Origin: Cupriavidus basilensis
GTDB lineage: Bacteria > Pseudomonadota > Gammaproteobacteria > Burkholderiales > Burkholderiaceae
DNA: 64,000 nt
Reading direction: 5' to 3'
NCBI RefSeq assembly: GCF_008801925.2
Contig: NZ_CP062803.1
Span: 434,001-498,000 of the forward strand
In this document: piece after piece, positions 19,708 through 29,067 of the stretch
Layout: each line of letters begins with the position of its first letter
Position numbering within the stretch: position 1 is the first letter of the stretch
Program-made: the position numbers and the translations under genes
The notes under the pieces: model-generated
What the model saw: the letters and a program-made list of their open reading frames with translations, nothing else
The model's database searches: none
Told to the model about the DNA's origin: nothing

Positions 19708-21003
19708 ATGGTCCCGCATCTCATCACCGCGCTGAACGGTCCGCTGCTCGAGCTGGAAAAAAAGATCCTGGATGCGACGCCGTCCATCGAGCGCTGGTTC
19801 AGGCTGGAATGGCAGGAACATACGCCTCCGTTCTACTGTTCGGTCGACCTGCGCAACGCTGGCTTCAAGCTGGCCCCGGTCGATACCAACCTGTTCCCGG
19901 GCGGGTTCAACAACCTGGCGCCTGAAATGCTGCCGCTGGCAGTCCAGGCGGCGATGGCGGCGATCGAGAAGATCTGCCCCGACGCCAAGAACCTGCTGCT
20001 GATCCCCGAGCGCCACACCCGCAACATGTTCTACCTGCAGAACGTGGCGCGGCTGTCGCTGATCATGCGCCAGGCCGGCCTCAACGTCCGCCTGGGCTCG
20101 CTGTCCGAAGACATCACCGAACCCACGCCGATCGAGCTTCCCGATGGCCAGACGCTGGTGGTGGAGCCGCTGGCCCGCCTTGGCGCGCGTGGCCGCCGCC
20201 TGGGGCTGAAGGACTTCGATCCCTGCTCGATCCTGCTCAACAACGATCTCTCCGCCGGCATTCCCCCGATCCTGGAGAACATCAACGAGCAATACCTGCT
20301 GCCGCCGCTGCACGCGGGCTGGTCCACGCGCCGCAAGTCGAGCCATTTCTCGGCCTACGACGAGGTTGCCAAGAAGTTCGCCAAGCTGATCGACATCGAT
20401 CCGTGGATGGTCAACCCGTACTTCGCCAAGTGCGGGGGCATCGATTTCCATGAGCGCATTGGCGAGGAGGCGCTGGCCGACGCGGTCGAAGGCGTGCTCA
20501 AGAAGATCGCCAAGAAGTACCGCGAGTACGGCATCAAGGAAACGCCGTATGTCGTGGTCAAGGCCGATGCCGGCACCTATGGCATGGGCATCATGACCAT
20601 CAAGGATCCGTCCGAGATCAAGGGGCTGAACCGCAAGGAACGCAACAAGATGAGCGTCGTCAAGGAAGGCCTTGAGGTCAACGACGTCATCATCCAGGAA
20701 GGCGTGCACACCTTCGAGAAGGTCAACGAGGCGGTGGCCGAGCCGGTGGTGTACATGATCGACCGCTATGTGGTCGGTGGCTTCTACCGCGTGCATACCG
20801 GCCGCGGCAACGACGAGAACCTGAACGCGCCGGGCGCGCATTTCGTGCCGCTGGCGTTCGCGCCCAACGGCATTCCGGACAGCCATGCCAAACCGGGCGC
20901 GGCCGTGCCGAACCGCTTCTATATGTATGGTGTGGTGGCGCGGCTGGCTTTGCTGGCGGCGTCGCTGGAACTCGAGAAGACCGACCCCAATCCGATTCTC
21001 TGA
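19708..21003 (+). CDS. gshA: glutamate-cysteine ligase, proteobacterial GshA type
   Basis: A 431-residue enzyme making gamma-glutamylcysteine, the first step of glutathione synthesis. It belongs to the betaproteobacterial GshA family (TIGR02049-like), not the E. coli family. Conserved stretches include [28 protein letters not shown] and the ATP-grasp-like [14 protein letters not shown]. The ATG at 19708 has AGGA six bases upstream; an ATG at 19702 would add two residues. gshB follows 29 bp downstream, so the two form an operon. Confidence 0.95.
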   Translation: MVPHLITALNGPLLELEKKILDATPSIERWFRLEWQEHTPPFYCSVDLRNAGFKLAPVDTNLFPGGFNNLAPEMLPLAVQAAMAAIEKICPDAKNLLLIPERHTRNMFYLQNVARLSLIMRQAGLNVRLGSLSEDITEPTPIELPDGQTLVVEPLARLGARGRRLGLKDFDPCSILLNNDLSAGIPPILENINEQYLLPPLHAGWSTRRKSSHFSAYDEVAKKFAKLIDIDPWMVNPYFAKCGGIDFHERIGEEALADAVEGVLKKIAKKYREYGIKETPYVVVKADAGTYGMGIMTIKDPSEIKGLNRKERNKMSVVKEGLEVNDVIIQEGVHTFEKVNEAVAEPVVYMIDRYVVGGFYRVHTGRGNDENLNAPGAHFVPLAFAPNGIPDSHAKPGAAVPNRFYMYGVVARLALLAASLELEKTDPNPIL

Positions 21004-21032
21004 GACAAACGCTGCGACCGGGACGAGCCAAC

Positions 21033-21986
21033 ATGCGCATTCTGTTTATTACCGACCCGCTGGACACCTTCAAGACCTACAAGGACTCGACCTACGCCAT
21101 GATGGTCGAGGCGGTCGAGCGTGGCCATGAGTTGTTCGCCTGCCTGCAGTCGCAACTGTCGCTTTCGGCCCATCAGGTCGAGGCGGTGGTGCGCCCGCTG
21201 CAACTAACGGGCGATGCCCATGACTGGTACCGCGCGGGCGAGCCCTGCCTGCAGCCACTGACCGGCTTCGATGCGATCGTGATGCGCAAGGATCCGCCCT
21301 TCGACATGGAGTATGTGACCAGCACCTGGCTGCTGGAGCTGGCCGAGTCGCAGGGCGCCAATGTGTTCAACAAGCCGCAGGCGATCCGCGACCACTCCGA
21401 AAAGCTGGCGATTGCCCGCTTTCCCGAATACATCACGCCGACCCTGGTCACCCGTGACGAGGATCGGATTCGCGCGTTCCACGCGGAGCATCGTGATGTG
21501 ATTCTCAAGCCGCTTGATGGCATGGGCGGGATGGGCATCTTCCGGGTTGGCGCGGATGGGCTGAATCTTGGCGCCATCATCGAGACGCTGGGGGAAAACG
21601 GTGCGCGCACGCTGATGGTGCAACGTTATATTCCCGAGATCAAGGACGGTGACAAGCGCATCCTGCTGATCGGCGGCGTGCCCGTGCCGTACTCGCTGGC
21701 GCGTATTCCCAAGGACGGCGAAGTGCGCGGCAACCTGGCTGCGGGCGGCACCGGCCGCGCCCAGGAGCTCTCGGCGCGCGATCGCGAGATCGCCGAGGCG
21801 CTGGCCCCGGGCCTGTGGGAACAAGGCCTGCTGCTGGTCGGGCTGGACGTGATCGGCGACTACCTGACCGAGGTCAATGTGACCAGCCCGACGTGCTTCC
21901 AGGAAATCACGCAGCAGACCGGGTTCCAGGTGGCTGCCATGTTCATCGACGCCCTCGAGCACGCTGTACAGGCGCGTTCGCGCTGA
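21033..21986 (+). CDS. gshB: glutathione synthetase
   Basis: A 317-residue ATP-grasp enzyme that adds glycine to gamma-glutamylcysteine. It shows [16 protein letters not shown] at the N-terminus, the [11 protein letters not shown] segment, the glycine-rich ATP loop [13 protein letters not shown], and [18 protein letters not shown] near the end. The ATG at 21033 is immediately preceded by the gshA stop region. Length and motifs match the E. coli enzyme closely. The next gene, EIIA, is only 52 bp downstream, so read-through is possible. Confidence 0.97.
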   Translation: MRILFITDPLDTFKTYKDSTYAMMVEAVERGHELFACLQSQLSLSAHQVEAVVRPLQLTGDAHDWYRAGEPCLQPLTGFDAIVMRKDPPFDMEYVTSTWLLELAESQGANVFNKPQAIRDHSEKLAIARFPEYITPTLVTRDEDRIRAFHAEHRDVILKPLDGMGGMGIFRVGADGLNLGAIIETLGENGARTLMVQRYIPEIKDGDKRILLIGGVPVPYSLARIPKDGEVRGNLAAGGTGRAQELSARDREIAEALAPGLWEQGLLLVGLDVIGDYLTEVNVTSPTCFQEITQQTGFQVAAMFIDALEHAVQARSR

Positions 21987-22038
21987 ATCACGGGCGGGCT
22001 GCCTGCTACAATCGCGTCAATCCAACGGATTCACCAAC

Positions 22039-22494
22039 ATGGCAGGCATCCTGATCATCGCGCACGCCCCGCTGGCTTCGGCATTGCGCGAGTGCGCCGC
22101 CCACGTCTATTGCGGCCAGCCCCAACGGCTCGAGGCGATCGACGTCATGCCGGATGCGGAGCCCGCCGCCGTGCTGGCCGAGGCCCGGCGCCGCCTGGCC
22201 GAAGTCTGCGAAGACAACGGCGCGCTGGTGTTGACCGATATCTTTGGCGCCACGCCGGCCAACATTGCCGCGCGCCTCGCCGAGCCGGGCCGCGTCAAGG
22301 TGCTTGCCGGCGTCAACCTTCCCATGCTGGTGCGGGCCATCTGCTACCGTGCCGAGAAACTCGACCAGCTCGCCCTCAAGGCACTGGCGGGGGGCTCGCA
22401 GGGTGTGCTGCAGGTAGGCTCCACCACCGTCCAGAACCAAATCGCAAATCATCCCGACAAATATGCTGCAGAGGGACACCAACATAATCAATAA
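22039..22494 (+). CDS. PTS EIIA component, mannose type
   Basis: A 151-residue cytosolic EIIA(Man)-like domain. The phosphorylatable histidine is His9 in GILIIAHAPLASAL. LTDIFGATPANIA is the family's second signature. No EIIB, EIIC or EIID gene is nearby, so it probably works as a regulator rather than in sugar uptake. Its C-terminus overlaps the ptsH start by 32 bp in another frame, implying translational coupling. Confidence 0.92.
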   Translation: MAGILIIAHAPLASALRECAAHVYCGQPQRLEAIDVMPDAEPAAVLAEARRRLAEVCEDNGALVLTDIFGATPANIAARLAEPGRVKVLAGVNLPMLVRAICYRAEKLDQLALKALAGGSQGVLQVGSTTVQNQIANHPDKYAAEGHQHNQ

Positions 22495-22732
22495 GCTTGG
22501 GCTGCATGCTCGTGCTTCCGCCAAGTTGACGCAACTGGCGGGCAACTTCGTCAGTCAGGTCAAGATGTCGCGCAATGGTCGGCAGGTTGACGCCAAAAGC
22601 ATCATGGGTGTGATGATGCTGGCCGCCGGCATCGGCTCCACCGTGACCATCGAGACCGACGGGCCCGATGAGCAAGAGGCCATGGACGCGTTGCTGGCGC
22701 TCATCGCCAATCGCTTCGGCGAAGGGGAGTAG
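22463..22732 (+). CDS. ptsH: phosphocarrier protein HPr
   Basis: An 89-residue HPr with the PEP-dependent phosphorylation site His15 (KLGLHARAS) and a serine at position 46 (DAKSIMGVM), the site used by HPr kinase in organisms that have it. It takes phosphate from EI and passes it to the EIIA upstream. The start ATG at 22463 lies inside the EIIA gene. ptsI follows 136 bp later on the same strand. Confidence 0.95.
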   Translation: MLQRDTNIINKLGLHARASAKLTQLAGNFVSQVKMSRNGRQVDAKSIMGVMMLAAGIGSTVTIETDGPDEQEAMDALLALIANRFGEGE

Positions 22733-22868
22733 GAGGCCGGTATGGGATAAAGGCGGCGGCCCCGAGCGCCGCGGCGGGCCTGGCCGGGGCCGCCTTGCCG
22801 CATCCTGAAGCCGTTTCCAAGGTGGCTGGCCCTGGCCAGATTTTTTAACGTTCCTGACGGAGCGGTAC

Positions 22869-24644
22869 ATGCCATTTGCCCTGCACGGCATCCCGGTTTC
22901 GCGCGGCGTCGCCATCGGGCGCGCGCATTTGCTGGCGCCTGCCGCGCTTGATGTCTCCCATTACCTGGTCGACGAAGACCGGCTTGATGCCGAGGTCGAG
23001 CGCCTGCGTTCGGCGCGCGCGGCGGTGCGGGCCGAGCTGGTCACGCTCAAGCGGGATCTGCCGCGCGAGGCGCCGGAAGAACTGGGCGCCTTCCTCGACG
23101 TGCATGCCATGATCCTCGATGACGAGGCGCTGGCGCGTGAGCCCGAAGCGCTGATCCGCAACCGGCGCTACAACGCCGAATGGGCGCTGACCACGCGGCT
23201 CGAAGAGCTGATGCGCCAGTTCGACGAAATCGAGGACGAATACCTGCGCGAACGCAAGGCGGACATCCGCCAGGTGGTCGAGCGCATCCTCAAGGTGCTG
23301 GCCGGCGCGGCCGTGCTGGCTCCGGCCCCGGTGCCGCCTTCCTCCCTGGCTCCTGACGGCGAGCCCGCGCCCGGCGTGATCGTGGTCGCCCACGACATCT
23401 CGCCGGCCGACATGCTGCAGTTCCGCCACACCGTGTTCCACGGCTTTGTGACCGACCTTGGCGGACGTACTTCCCATACCGCCATCGTGGCACGCAGCCT
23501 CGACATCCCCGCCGCCGTAGGCGTGCAGAGCGCCAGTGAGCTGATCCGCCAGGACGATTGGGTCATCATCGACGGCGATGCGGGCCTGGTCATCGTGGAT
23601 CCGTCCGCGATCATCCTCGAGGAGTACCGCCACCGGCAGAGCGAGCGCGCGCTGGAAAAGAAGCGCCTGCAGCGCCTGCGCCATACGCCTGCGGTGACGC
23701 TGGACGGGCTTGAGATCGACCTGCTGGCGAACATCGAGATGGCGGAAGATGCCACCGCGGCGCTGACCGCGGGTGCGGTTGGCGTGGGCCTGTTCCGCTC
23801 CGAATTCCTGTTCATGAACCGGCGCGGCGAGTTGCCCGACGAGGAGGAGCAATTCGAGGCGTACCGCGGCGCGGTGGACGCCATGCACGGACTGCCCGTC
23901 ACGATCCGCACGATCGACATCGGCGCCGACAAGCCACTGGATGGCCGCGACGGCCGGGATGGCCGCGGCGACGATTTCGAGACGGCCCTCAATCCGGCGC
24001 TGGGCTTGCGCGCGATCCGCTGGTCGCTGTCCGAGCCGGCCATGTTCCTGACCCAGTTGCGCGCGCTGCTGCGTGCCTCGGCCTTTGGCCCGGTGCGGCT
24101 CCTGATCCCGATGCTCGCGCATGCCCGCGAGATCGACCAGACCCTGGACCTGATCGCGCAGGCCAAGCGCCAGCTCGATGCGCGCGGCCAGGCGTTCGAC
24201 CCCAACATCAAGGTCGGGGCGATGATCGAGATCCCGGCCGCCGTGTTGATGCTGCCGCTGTTCCTGCGGCGCATGGATTTTCTCTCCATCGGCACCAACG
24301 ACCTGATCCAGTACACGCTGGCCATCGACCGTGCCGACAATGCCGTAGCGCATCTCTACGACCCGCTGCACCCGGCGGTGCTGCAACTGATCGCCCGCAC
24401 CATCCGCGAGGCCAACCGCGCCGGCGTGCCGGTGGCGGTATGCGGCGAGATGGCTGGGGACCCCGCCATGACCCGCCTGCTGCTGGGCATGGGGCTGCGC
24501 GAGTTCTCGATGCATCCCTCGCAATTGCTGCGGGTCAAGCAGGAAGTCCTGCATGCCGATTGCGAGCGGCTGGAGCGGCTGGTGGAGCAGGTGCTGAGCG
24601 CTTACGAGCCGGAGGAACTGGCTTGCGCGTTGAAACTGCTCTGA
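22869..24644 (+). CDS. ptsI: phosphoenolpyruvate-protein phosphotransferase (enzyme I)
   Basis: A 591-residue EI. The HPr-binding N-terminal part is followed by the active-site histidine in LGGRTSHTAIVARSL and the PEP-binding TIM barrel, with GVGLFRSEFLFM, IRTIDIGADKPL and MIEIPAAVLM. The C-terminal loop carries the conserved cysteine in VPVAVCGEMAGD. It feeds phosphate into HPr and, with no permease present, into the regulatory EIIA. A short Gly/Asp/Arg repeat (DGRDGRDGRGDD) replaces the usual linker after the DKPL motif. Confidence 0.97.
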   Translation: MPFALHGIPVSRGVAIGRAHLLAPAALDVSHYLVDEDRLDAEVERLRSARAAVRAELVTLKRDLPREAPEELGAFLDVHAMILDDEALAREPEALIRNRRYNAEWALTTRLEELMRQFDEIEDEYLRERKADIRQVVERILKVLAGAAVLAPAPVPPSSLAPDGEPAPGVIVVAHDISPADMLQFRHTVFHGFVTDLGGRTSHTAIVARSLDIPAAVGVQSASELIRQDDWVIIDGDAGLVIVDPSAIILEEYRHRQSERALEKKRLQRLRHTPAVTLDGLEIDLLANIEMAEDATAALTAGAVGVGLFRSEFLFMNRRGELPDEEEQFEAYRGAVDAMHGLPVTIRTIDIGADKPLDGRDGRDGRGDDFETALNPALGLRAIRWSLSEPAMFLTQLRALLRASAFGPVRLLIPMLAHAREIDQTLDLIAQAKRQLDARGQAFDPNIKVGAMIEIPAAVLMLPLFLRRMDFLSIGTNDLIQYTLAIDRADNAVAHLYDPLHPAVLQLIARTIREANRAGVPVAVCGEMAGDPAMTRLLLGMGLREFSMHPSQLLRVKQEVLHADCERLERLVEQVLSAYEPEELACALKLL

Positions 24645-24791
24645 CAACCCTGATTCCCTTAAGGTTTTTACGAAAATCCAACGCCACGCAGATGGTTTTT
24701 GGGGCACCTTTCTGTCGGTTGTGATGTTCCCTGTCTCTGCAATCCCCGGGCTAAGTGCCGCGTTCTTGGCATGTGCCCTTTGTGGCTTAAT

Positions 24792-24825
24792 GGGAATTGT
24801 TATCATTTTCGATCTCTGATATTCT
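24792..24825 (+). promoter_or_regulatory. Fur box overlapping a sigma-70-type promoter of bfd
   Basis: The stretch at 24792-24810 ends in TTATCATTTTC, matching 10 of 11 bases of the Fur half TTATCATTATC and about 14 of 19 overall. It overlaps a plausible promoter, TTGTTA at 24797-24802 and TATTCT at 24820-24825, spaced by 17 bases. Fur-iron repression of bfd, and perhaps bfr, follows. Confidence 0.65.
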
Positions 24826-24878
24826 GACGTACATCGCGGGTGACATGCCGGTGTCACCCCTCTCCCAAGGAGGGATTT

Positions 24879-25175
24879 GTGTACGTTTGCATCTGCAATC
24901 AGGTTACCGACCGAGAAATTCATGGTGCTGTGCATCTAGGGGTGTCCACGCTCGACGAGCTGGCTGAAACGCTAGGTGTCGGCACCTGCTGTGGCCGCTG
25001 CCGCGAATGCGCCCAACAGGTGCTGTGTGAAGGTGTCGCGGCGGTACGCAGCGTCAAGGTCTCCACCATCCAGGTCGTGCCCATTTCTTCCTGTTCGTCG
25101 TCGGGCCCACGTGCCATAATGGACACTCGGGACCCGGCAGTCGCGAACGACCAGCGCACTGAGCTGGTTGCTTAA
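24879..25175 (+). CDS. bfd: bacterioferritin-associated ferredoxin Bfd
   Basis: A 98-residue [2Fe-2S] protein that reduces bacterioferritin so that stored iron can be released. The cluster ligands are Cys4-x-Cys6 and Cys38-x2-Cys41. The start is GTG at 24879 with a strong AAGGAGG site; no in-frame ATG matches the conserved N-terminus (MYVCICNQVTDREI). It is about 35 residues longer than E. coli Bfd, with a low-complexity C-terminal tail rich in Ser and Val. bfr is the next gene, and the Fur box upstream fits an iron-starvation response. Confidence 0.93.
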   Translation: MYVCICNQVTDREIHGAVHLGVSTLDELAETLGVGTCCGRCRECAQQVLCEGVAAVRSVKVSTIQVVPISSCSSSGPRAIMDTRDPAVANDQRTELVA

Positions 25176-25287
25176 ATTCGCCCGTAACTATCAGGTTGCG
25201 GCGCGTGTTCGCTTGTTTTGACTGCCTGCGGCGCGTCTTGCGCCGCTTCGCGTTTTTGCGGGGGTCCGTTGCAACAAGGAGCCTCCA

Positions 25288-25767
25288 ATGAAAGGTGACA
25301 AGAAGGTCATCCAGCATCTGAACGCGCAGCTGAAGAACGAGCTGACCGCGATCAACCAATACTTCCTGCACGCTCGCATGTACCGCCACTGGGGCCTGAA
25401 GAAGCTCGGCGATATCGAGTACAAGGAATCCATTGGCGAGATGAAGCATGCCGATCGCCTGATTGACCGCATCCTGATGCTTGACGGTCTGCCCAATCTG
25501 CAGGACCTCAACAAGCTGCTGCTGGGCGAAGACACCCCGGAAATGCTCAAGTGCGACCTGAAGCTGGAGCAAGGCGCACATGCCACCGTCAAGGAAGGCA
25601 TTACGTATTGCGAATCGGTGGGCGACTACGTCAGCCGCGAGATCCTGGTCGAGATCCTGACCGATACCGAAGAGCACATCGAATTCCTCGAGACGCAGCT
25701 CGACCTGATCGACAAGGTTGGCCTGCCGAACTATCTGCAATCGCAGATGGAGCCGGGCGAGCAATAA
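25288..25767 (+). CDS. bfr: bacterioferritin
   Basis: A 159-residue 24-mer iron-storage subunit. The ferroxidase ligands are visible as Glu18, Glu51, His54, Glu94, Glu127 and His130. Met52 (GEMKHADR) is the residue that binds heme at the dimer interface, so this is a heme-type bacterioferritin. A strong AAGGAG site precedes the ATG. It follows bfd by 112 bp. Confidence 0.96.
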   Translation: MKGDKKVIQHLNAQLKNELTAINQYFLHARMYRHWGLKKLGDIEYKESIGEMKHADRLIDRILMLDGLPNLQDLNKLLLGEDTPEMLKCDLKLEQGAHATVKEGITYCESVGDYVSREILVEILTDTEEHIEFLETQLDLIDKVGLPNYLQSQMEPGEQ

Positions 25768-26030
25768 GCCGCCCAGCAGCCGGCCGCGAGTTCGCTAGAA
25801 CCCAGTGGCCGCAACCGCGCGGCGCCATTCGGTGCTGCCGGTTCCGCCCGTATCCAGGCGGTAACCCTTATCATTCAGATTCCCATTCTTCCCCCCGGCG
25901 GCGTCGCCCTTGCCAGGACCGGTGCTCGCGCCAGCTTGAGCGCGGGCCGCCTATGCTGCGGAGGAGGGAGCCGAATCGGCATCGCACAACGCAACACACC
26001 ACGCCAAACCAAACGACAGGAGCCAGCATC

Positions 26031-27098
26031 ATGGCAGACCCGATCCGCCTGACGCAGTACAGCCATGGTGCCGGCTGCGGATGCAAGATTTCGCCGCAGG
26101 TGCTTGACGTGATCCTTGCCGGCAGCGGCAACCAGCATCTTGATCCGCGCCTGTGGGTCGGCAATGCCTCGCGCGACGATGCGGCGGTTTATGCATTGGA
26201 TGGGCTGGAGGAGGGCCGTGGCGTGGTCTCCACCACCGATTTCTTCATGCCGATCGTGGATGACCCGTTCGATTTCGGACGCATCGCTGCCACCAACGCC
26301 ATCAGCGACATCTATGCAATGGGGGGCGATCCCTTGCTGGCCATCGCCATCCTCGGCTGGCCGGTCAAGCTGCTGCCTCCCGAGGTGGCGCGCGAAGTGG
26401 TGGCGGGTGGGCGCCGTGCCTGCGAGGAAGCGGGCATCCCGCTTGCCGGCGGGCACTCCATCGATGCGCCGGAGCCCATTTTCGGGCTTGCAGTGACTGG
26501 CGTGGTTGACCGCGCGCACCTGAAACGCAACGACACGGCGACCGCCGGCTGCCGTCTGTACCTGACCAAGCCGCTGGGCATCGGCGTGCTGACCACCGCC
26601 GAGAAGCAGGGCAAGCTGCACACCGAGGATATCCACCTGGCGCGCGACTGGATGTGCGTGCTCAATCGTCCCGGCAGCCGCTTCGGCAAGCTGGCCGGCG
26701 TGCGGGCCATGACAGATGTGACCGGCTTTGGCCTGCTCGGGCACCTTGTCGAGATGGCGGACGGCAGCCGCCTCACAGCGCGTCTTGACCACGCCGCCGT
26801 GCCGTTGCTGCCGGAAGTGCTGCGCTACGTCGAGGCCGGTTGCGTGCCCGGCGGCACACAGCGCAATTTCGATAGCTACGGCGCGCGGATCGGCGCCGGG
26901 ATCGACAACCAGGGCGGCGCGTTGAGCGAGGTGCAGCGCGCCTTGCTGTGCGATCCGCAGACCAGCGGCGGCTTGCTGGTGGCGGTCGAGCCCGCCGGCG
27001 AGGCCGGTTTCCATGCTGCCTGCGCGGAGTTTGGCCTGGCACTGGCGCCGGTCGGCGAGTTCGTCGAGCAGGGCCGGTACGCCGTCGAGGTGATCTGA
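26031..27098 (+). CDS. selD: selenide, water dikinase (selenophosphate synthase)
   Basis: A 355-residue enzyme that makes selenophosphate from selenide and ATP. The N-terminal catalytic stretch is [11 protein letters not shown], with Cys16, Cys18 and Lys19. It uses cysteine, not selenocysteine, at the active position. [15 protein letters not shown] motifs appear as [12 protein letters not shown], and DPQTSGGLL is near the C-terminus. The stop overlaps the mnmH start by one base (TGATG), so the pair is co-translated. Selenophosphate is used directly by the next gene. Confidence 0.96.
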   Translation: MADPIRLTQYSHGAGCGCKISPQVLDVILAGSGNQHLDPRLWVGNASRDDAAVYALDGLEEGRGVVSTTDFFMPIVDDPFDFGRIAATNAISDIYAMGGDPLLAIAILGWPVKLLPPEVAREVVAGGRRACEEAGIPLAGGHSIDAPEPIFGLAVTGVVDRAHLKRNDTATAGCRLYLTKPLGIGVLTTAEKQGKLHTEDIHLARDWMCVLNRPGSRFGKLAGVRAMTDVTGFGLLGHLVEMADGSRLTARLDHAAVPLLPEVLRYVEAGCVPGGTQRNFDSYGARIGAGIDNQGGALSEVQRALLCDPQTSGGLLVAVEPAGEAGFHAACAEFGLALAPVGEFVEQGRYAVEVI

Positions 27099-28222
27099 TG
27101 CGCGAGGATACGGCCGACTTTCGCCAGATCTTTCTGTCCGGCGTGCCGTTGCTCGATGCGCGCGCGCCGGTGGAGTTCGCGCGCGGCGCGTTTCCGGGTG
27201 CAGTCAACCTGCCGCTGATGGACGATGCCGAGCGGCACCAGGTTGGCTTGTGCTATGAGGAGCAAGGGCCGCAGGCCGCGCTCGCGCTGGGCCACCAGTT
27301 GGTGACCGGCGAAATCCGCGCGGCGCGAACCGCGGGCTGGGCGGCCTTTGCGCGGGCGCATCCCGACGGCTACCTGTATTGCTTCCGCGGCGGCCTGCGC
27401 TCGCAGATCGTGCAGCAATGGCTGCGAGAGGATGCCGGCATTGCATATCCGCGTGTGACGGGCGGCTACAAGGCGATGCGCAGCTTCCTGATCGAGACCC
27501 TGGATGCGGCCGCCGCCGAATGCAGCCTGCTGGTGCTGGGCGGCATGACGGGGAGCGGCAAGACCGAGCTGATCGCCGACCTGGTCACGGGCCCGAGCGG
27601 CAGCCGGGACGCCGCCATCGACCTGGAGGGCCAGGCTCGCCACCGCGGGTCCAGCTTTGGCCGGCGCACGGTGGCGCAGCCCACGCAGATCGATTTCGAG
27701 AACGGCCTGGCGATTTCGCTGCTGCGCCATCGCGCGGCCGGGCTGCCGGCGCTGGTGGTCGAGGACGAGGGGCGCTTCATCGGCGCGCGCAACCTGCCGC
27801 AGGCCTTCTACCAGGCGATTCAGGTAGCGCCGCTGGTCTGGCTCGAGGAATCCTTCGAGGCGCGCGTGCACCGCGTGCTGGAAGACTACGTGCTTGGCTT
27901 GTCGGCGGAATTCATGGCGGCACTGGGTGCGCAGGCGGGTTTCGCCGCTTACGCGGCGCGCCTGCGCGATGCCATGGCAGCCATTGCCAAGCGGCTCGGC
28001 GGCACGCGCTACGAGCGGCTCTCGGACTTGCTGGACCAAGCGCTGGCGCGCCAGGAGGAAACAGGCGAGACCGACCTGCATCTGGGCTGGATCGCCTTGC
28101 TGCTGCAGCAATACTACGACCCGATGTACGCCTACCAGCGCGAACAGCGCGAGGCCAGGATCGTGTTCCGCGGCGAGCGCGCCGCGGTGCTGGCTTTCCT
28201 GCGTGAGCGCACCCGCGCCTGA
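27098..28222 (+). CDS. mnmH: tRNA 2-selenouridine synthase
   Basis: A 374-residue enzyme (SelU/YbbB) that converts 2-thiouridine at the tRNA wobble position to 2-selenouridine. The N-terminal rhodanese domain holds the active Cys95 ([12 protein letters not shown]). A P-loop domain follows, with Walker A GMTGSGKT at 149-156 and [10 protein letters not shown]. It overlaps selD by one base, an arrangement that matches enzyme and selenium donor. selA and selB are not seen in the window. Confidence 0.95.
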   Translation: MREDTADFRQIFLSGVPLLDARAPVEFARGAFPGAVNLPLMDDAERHQVGLCYEEQGPQAALALGHQLVTGEIRAARTAGWAAFARAHPDGYLYCFRGGLRSQIVQQWLREDAGIAYPRVTGGYKAMRSFLIETLDAAAAECSLLVLGGMTGSGKTELIADLVTGPSGSRDAAIDLEGQARHRGSSFGRRTVAQPTQIDFENGLAISLLRHRAAGLPALVVEDEGRFIGARNLPQAFYQAIQVAPLVWLEESFEARVHRVLEDYVLGLSAEFMAALGAQAGFAAYAARLRDAMAAIAKRLGGTRYERLSDLLDQALARQEETGETDLHLGWIALLLQQYYDPMYAYQREQREARIVFRGERAAVLAFLRERTRA

Positions 28223-28237
28223 ACGCGCGCAGGCCGC

Positions 28238-29005
28238 CTAGGGGGCGGCTTGCGCGTGCGCACCACCGCAGACTTCGCAATCGGCCACGCGCGCGAGGCG
28301 CATCGTGGTCCATTCCATGCCAAGCGCATCGACCATCAACAGGCGGCCGGCCAGGGTGGTGCCGACGCCCATCAGCAGCTTGAGGGCCTCGGCCGACTGC
28401 ACCGTGCCCACCATTCCCACCAGCGGCGCGAACACGCCCATGGTGGCGCATGCCACTTCCTGTGCCGGCTGCGAGGGCGGGAACAGGCAGGCATAGCAGG
28501 GCGCGCCCGGCTGGCGGTGGTCGAACACGCTGATCTGCCCGTCGAAGCGCAGGGCCGCGCCGGACACCAGGGGCACGCTGTGCTGCACGCAGGCGCGGTT
28601 GACGGCCTGGCGCGTGTCGAAGTTGTCGCAGCAATCGAGCACCACGTCGGCGTCGGCCACCAGGCGCGCTAACTCTGCGGCGCCCACGCGCGCTTGGACC
28701 AGGCGCACGTCGATGCCCGGGTTGATGCGCAGCATGCCCTCCCGCGCCGATTCCACCTTCGGGCGTCCGACATTGGCGGTGGTGTGGATCACCTGGCGCT
28801 GCAGGTTGGTCAGGTCGACCACGTCGTCGTCGACCACGGTGATCGTGCCCACGCCGGCCGAGGCCAGGTAGGGCAGGGCGGCAGCGCCCAGGCCGCCCGC
28901 GCCAATCACCAGCGCGTGGCTGGCGAGCAACCGGCTCTGGCCCTCGATGCCGAGTTCGTCGAGCAGGATATGCCGCGAATAGCGCAGCAGTTGATCGTCG
29001 TTCAT
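28238..29005 (-). CDS. HesA/MoeB/ThiF-family adenylyltransferase
   Basis: A 255-residue E1-like enzyme that adenylates the C-terminus of a small sulfur-carrier protein (MoaD or ThiS type). The nucleotide loop is VIGAGGLGAA (33-42). DDDVVDLTNLQRQ carries the Asp and Arg residues for ATP. Zinc-binding CYAC and CEVC pairs frame the C-terminal half. The likely partner is MoaD, but a ThiS role cannot be excluded because neither is nearby. Confidence 0.92.
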   Translation of the reverse strand: MNDDQLLRYSRHILLDELGIEGQSRLLASHALVIGAGGLGAAALPYLASAGVGTITVVDDDVVDLTNLQRQVIHTTANVGRPKVESAREGMLRINPGIDVRLVQARVGAAELARLVADADVVLDCCDNFDTRQAVNRACVQHSVPLVSGAALRFDGQISVFDHRQPGAPCYACLFPPSQPAQEVACATMGVFAPLVGMVGTVQSAEALKLLMGVGTTLAGRLLMVDALGMEWTTMRLARVADCEVCGGAHAQAAP

Positions 29006-29028
29006 GCGTCGTTCATGCCGTGCAATGC

Positions 29029-29050
29029 AAAAGCGGCCCCGCAGGGCCGC
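29029..29050 (-). terminator. weak hairpin terminator between the MoeB-like gene and ctpA
   Basis: On the minus strand GCGGCC and GGCCGC pair around a 6-base loop and are followed by only four T residues. It would end transcripts from ctpA before the next gene. Confidence 0.5.
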
Positions 29051-29067
29051 TGTTCTTCATCAGGATT

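Noticed and set aside
26076..26084. Possible selenocysteine in SelD
   Set aside because: The active-site codons read as cysteine (GAGCGCK); there is no in-frame TGA.
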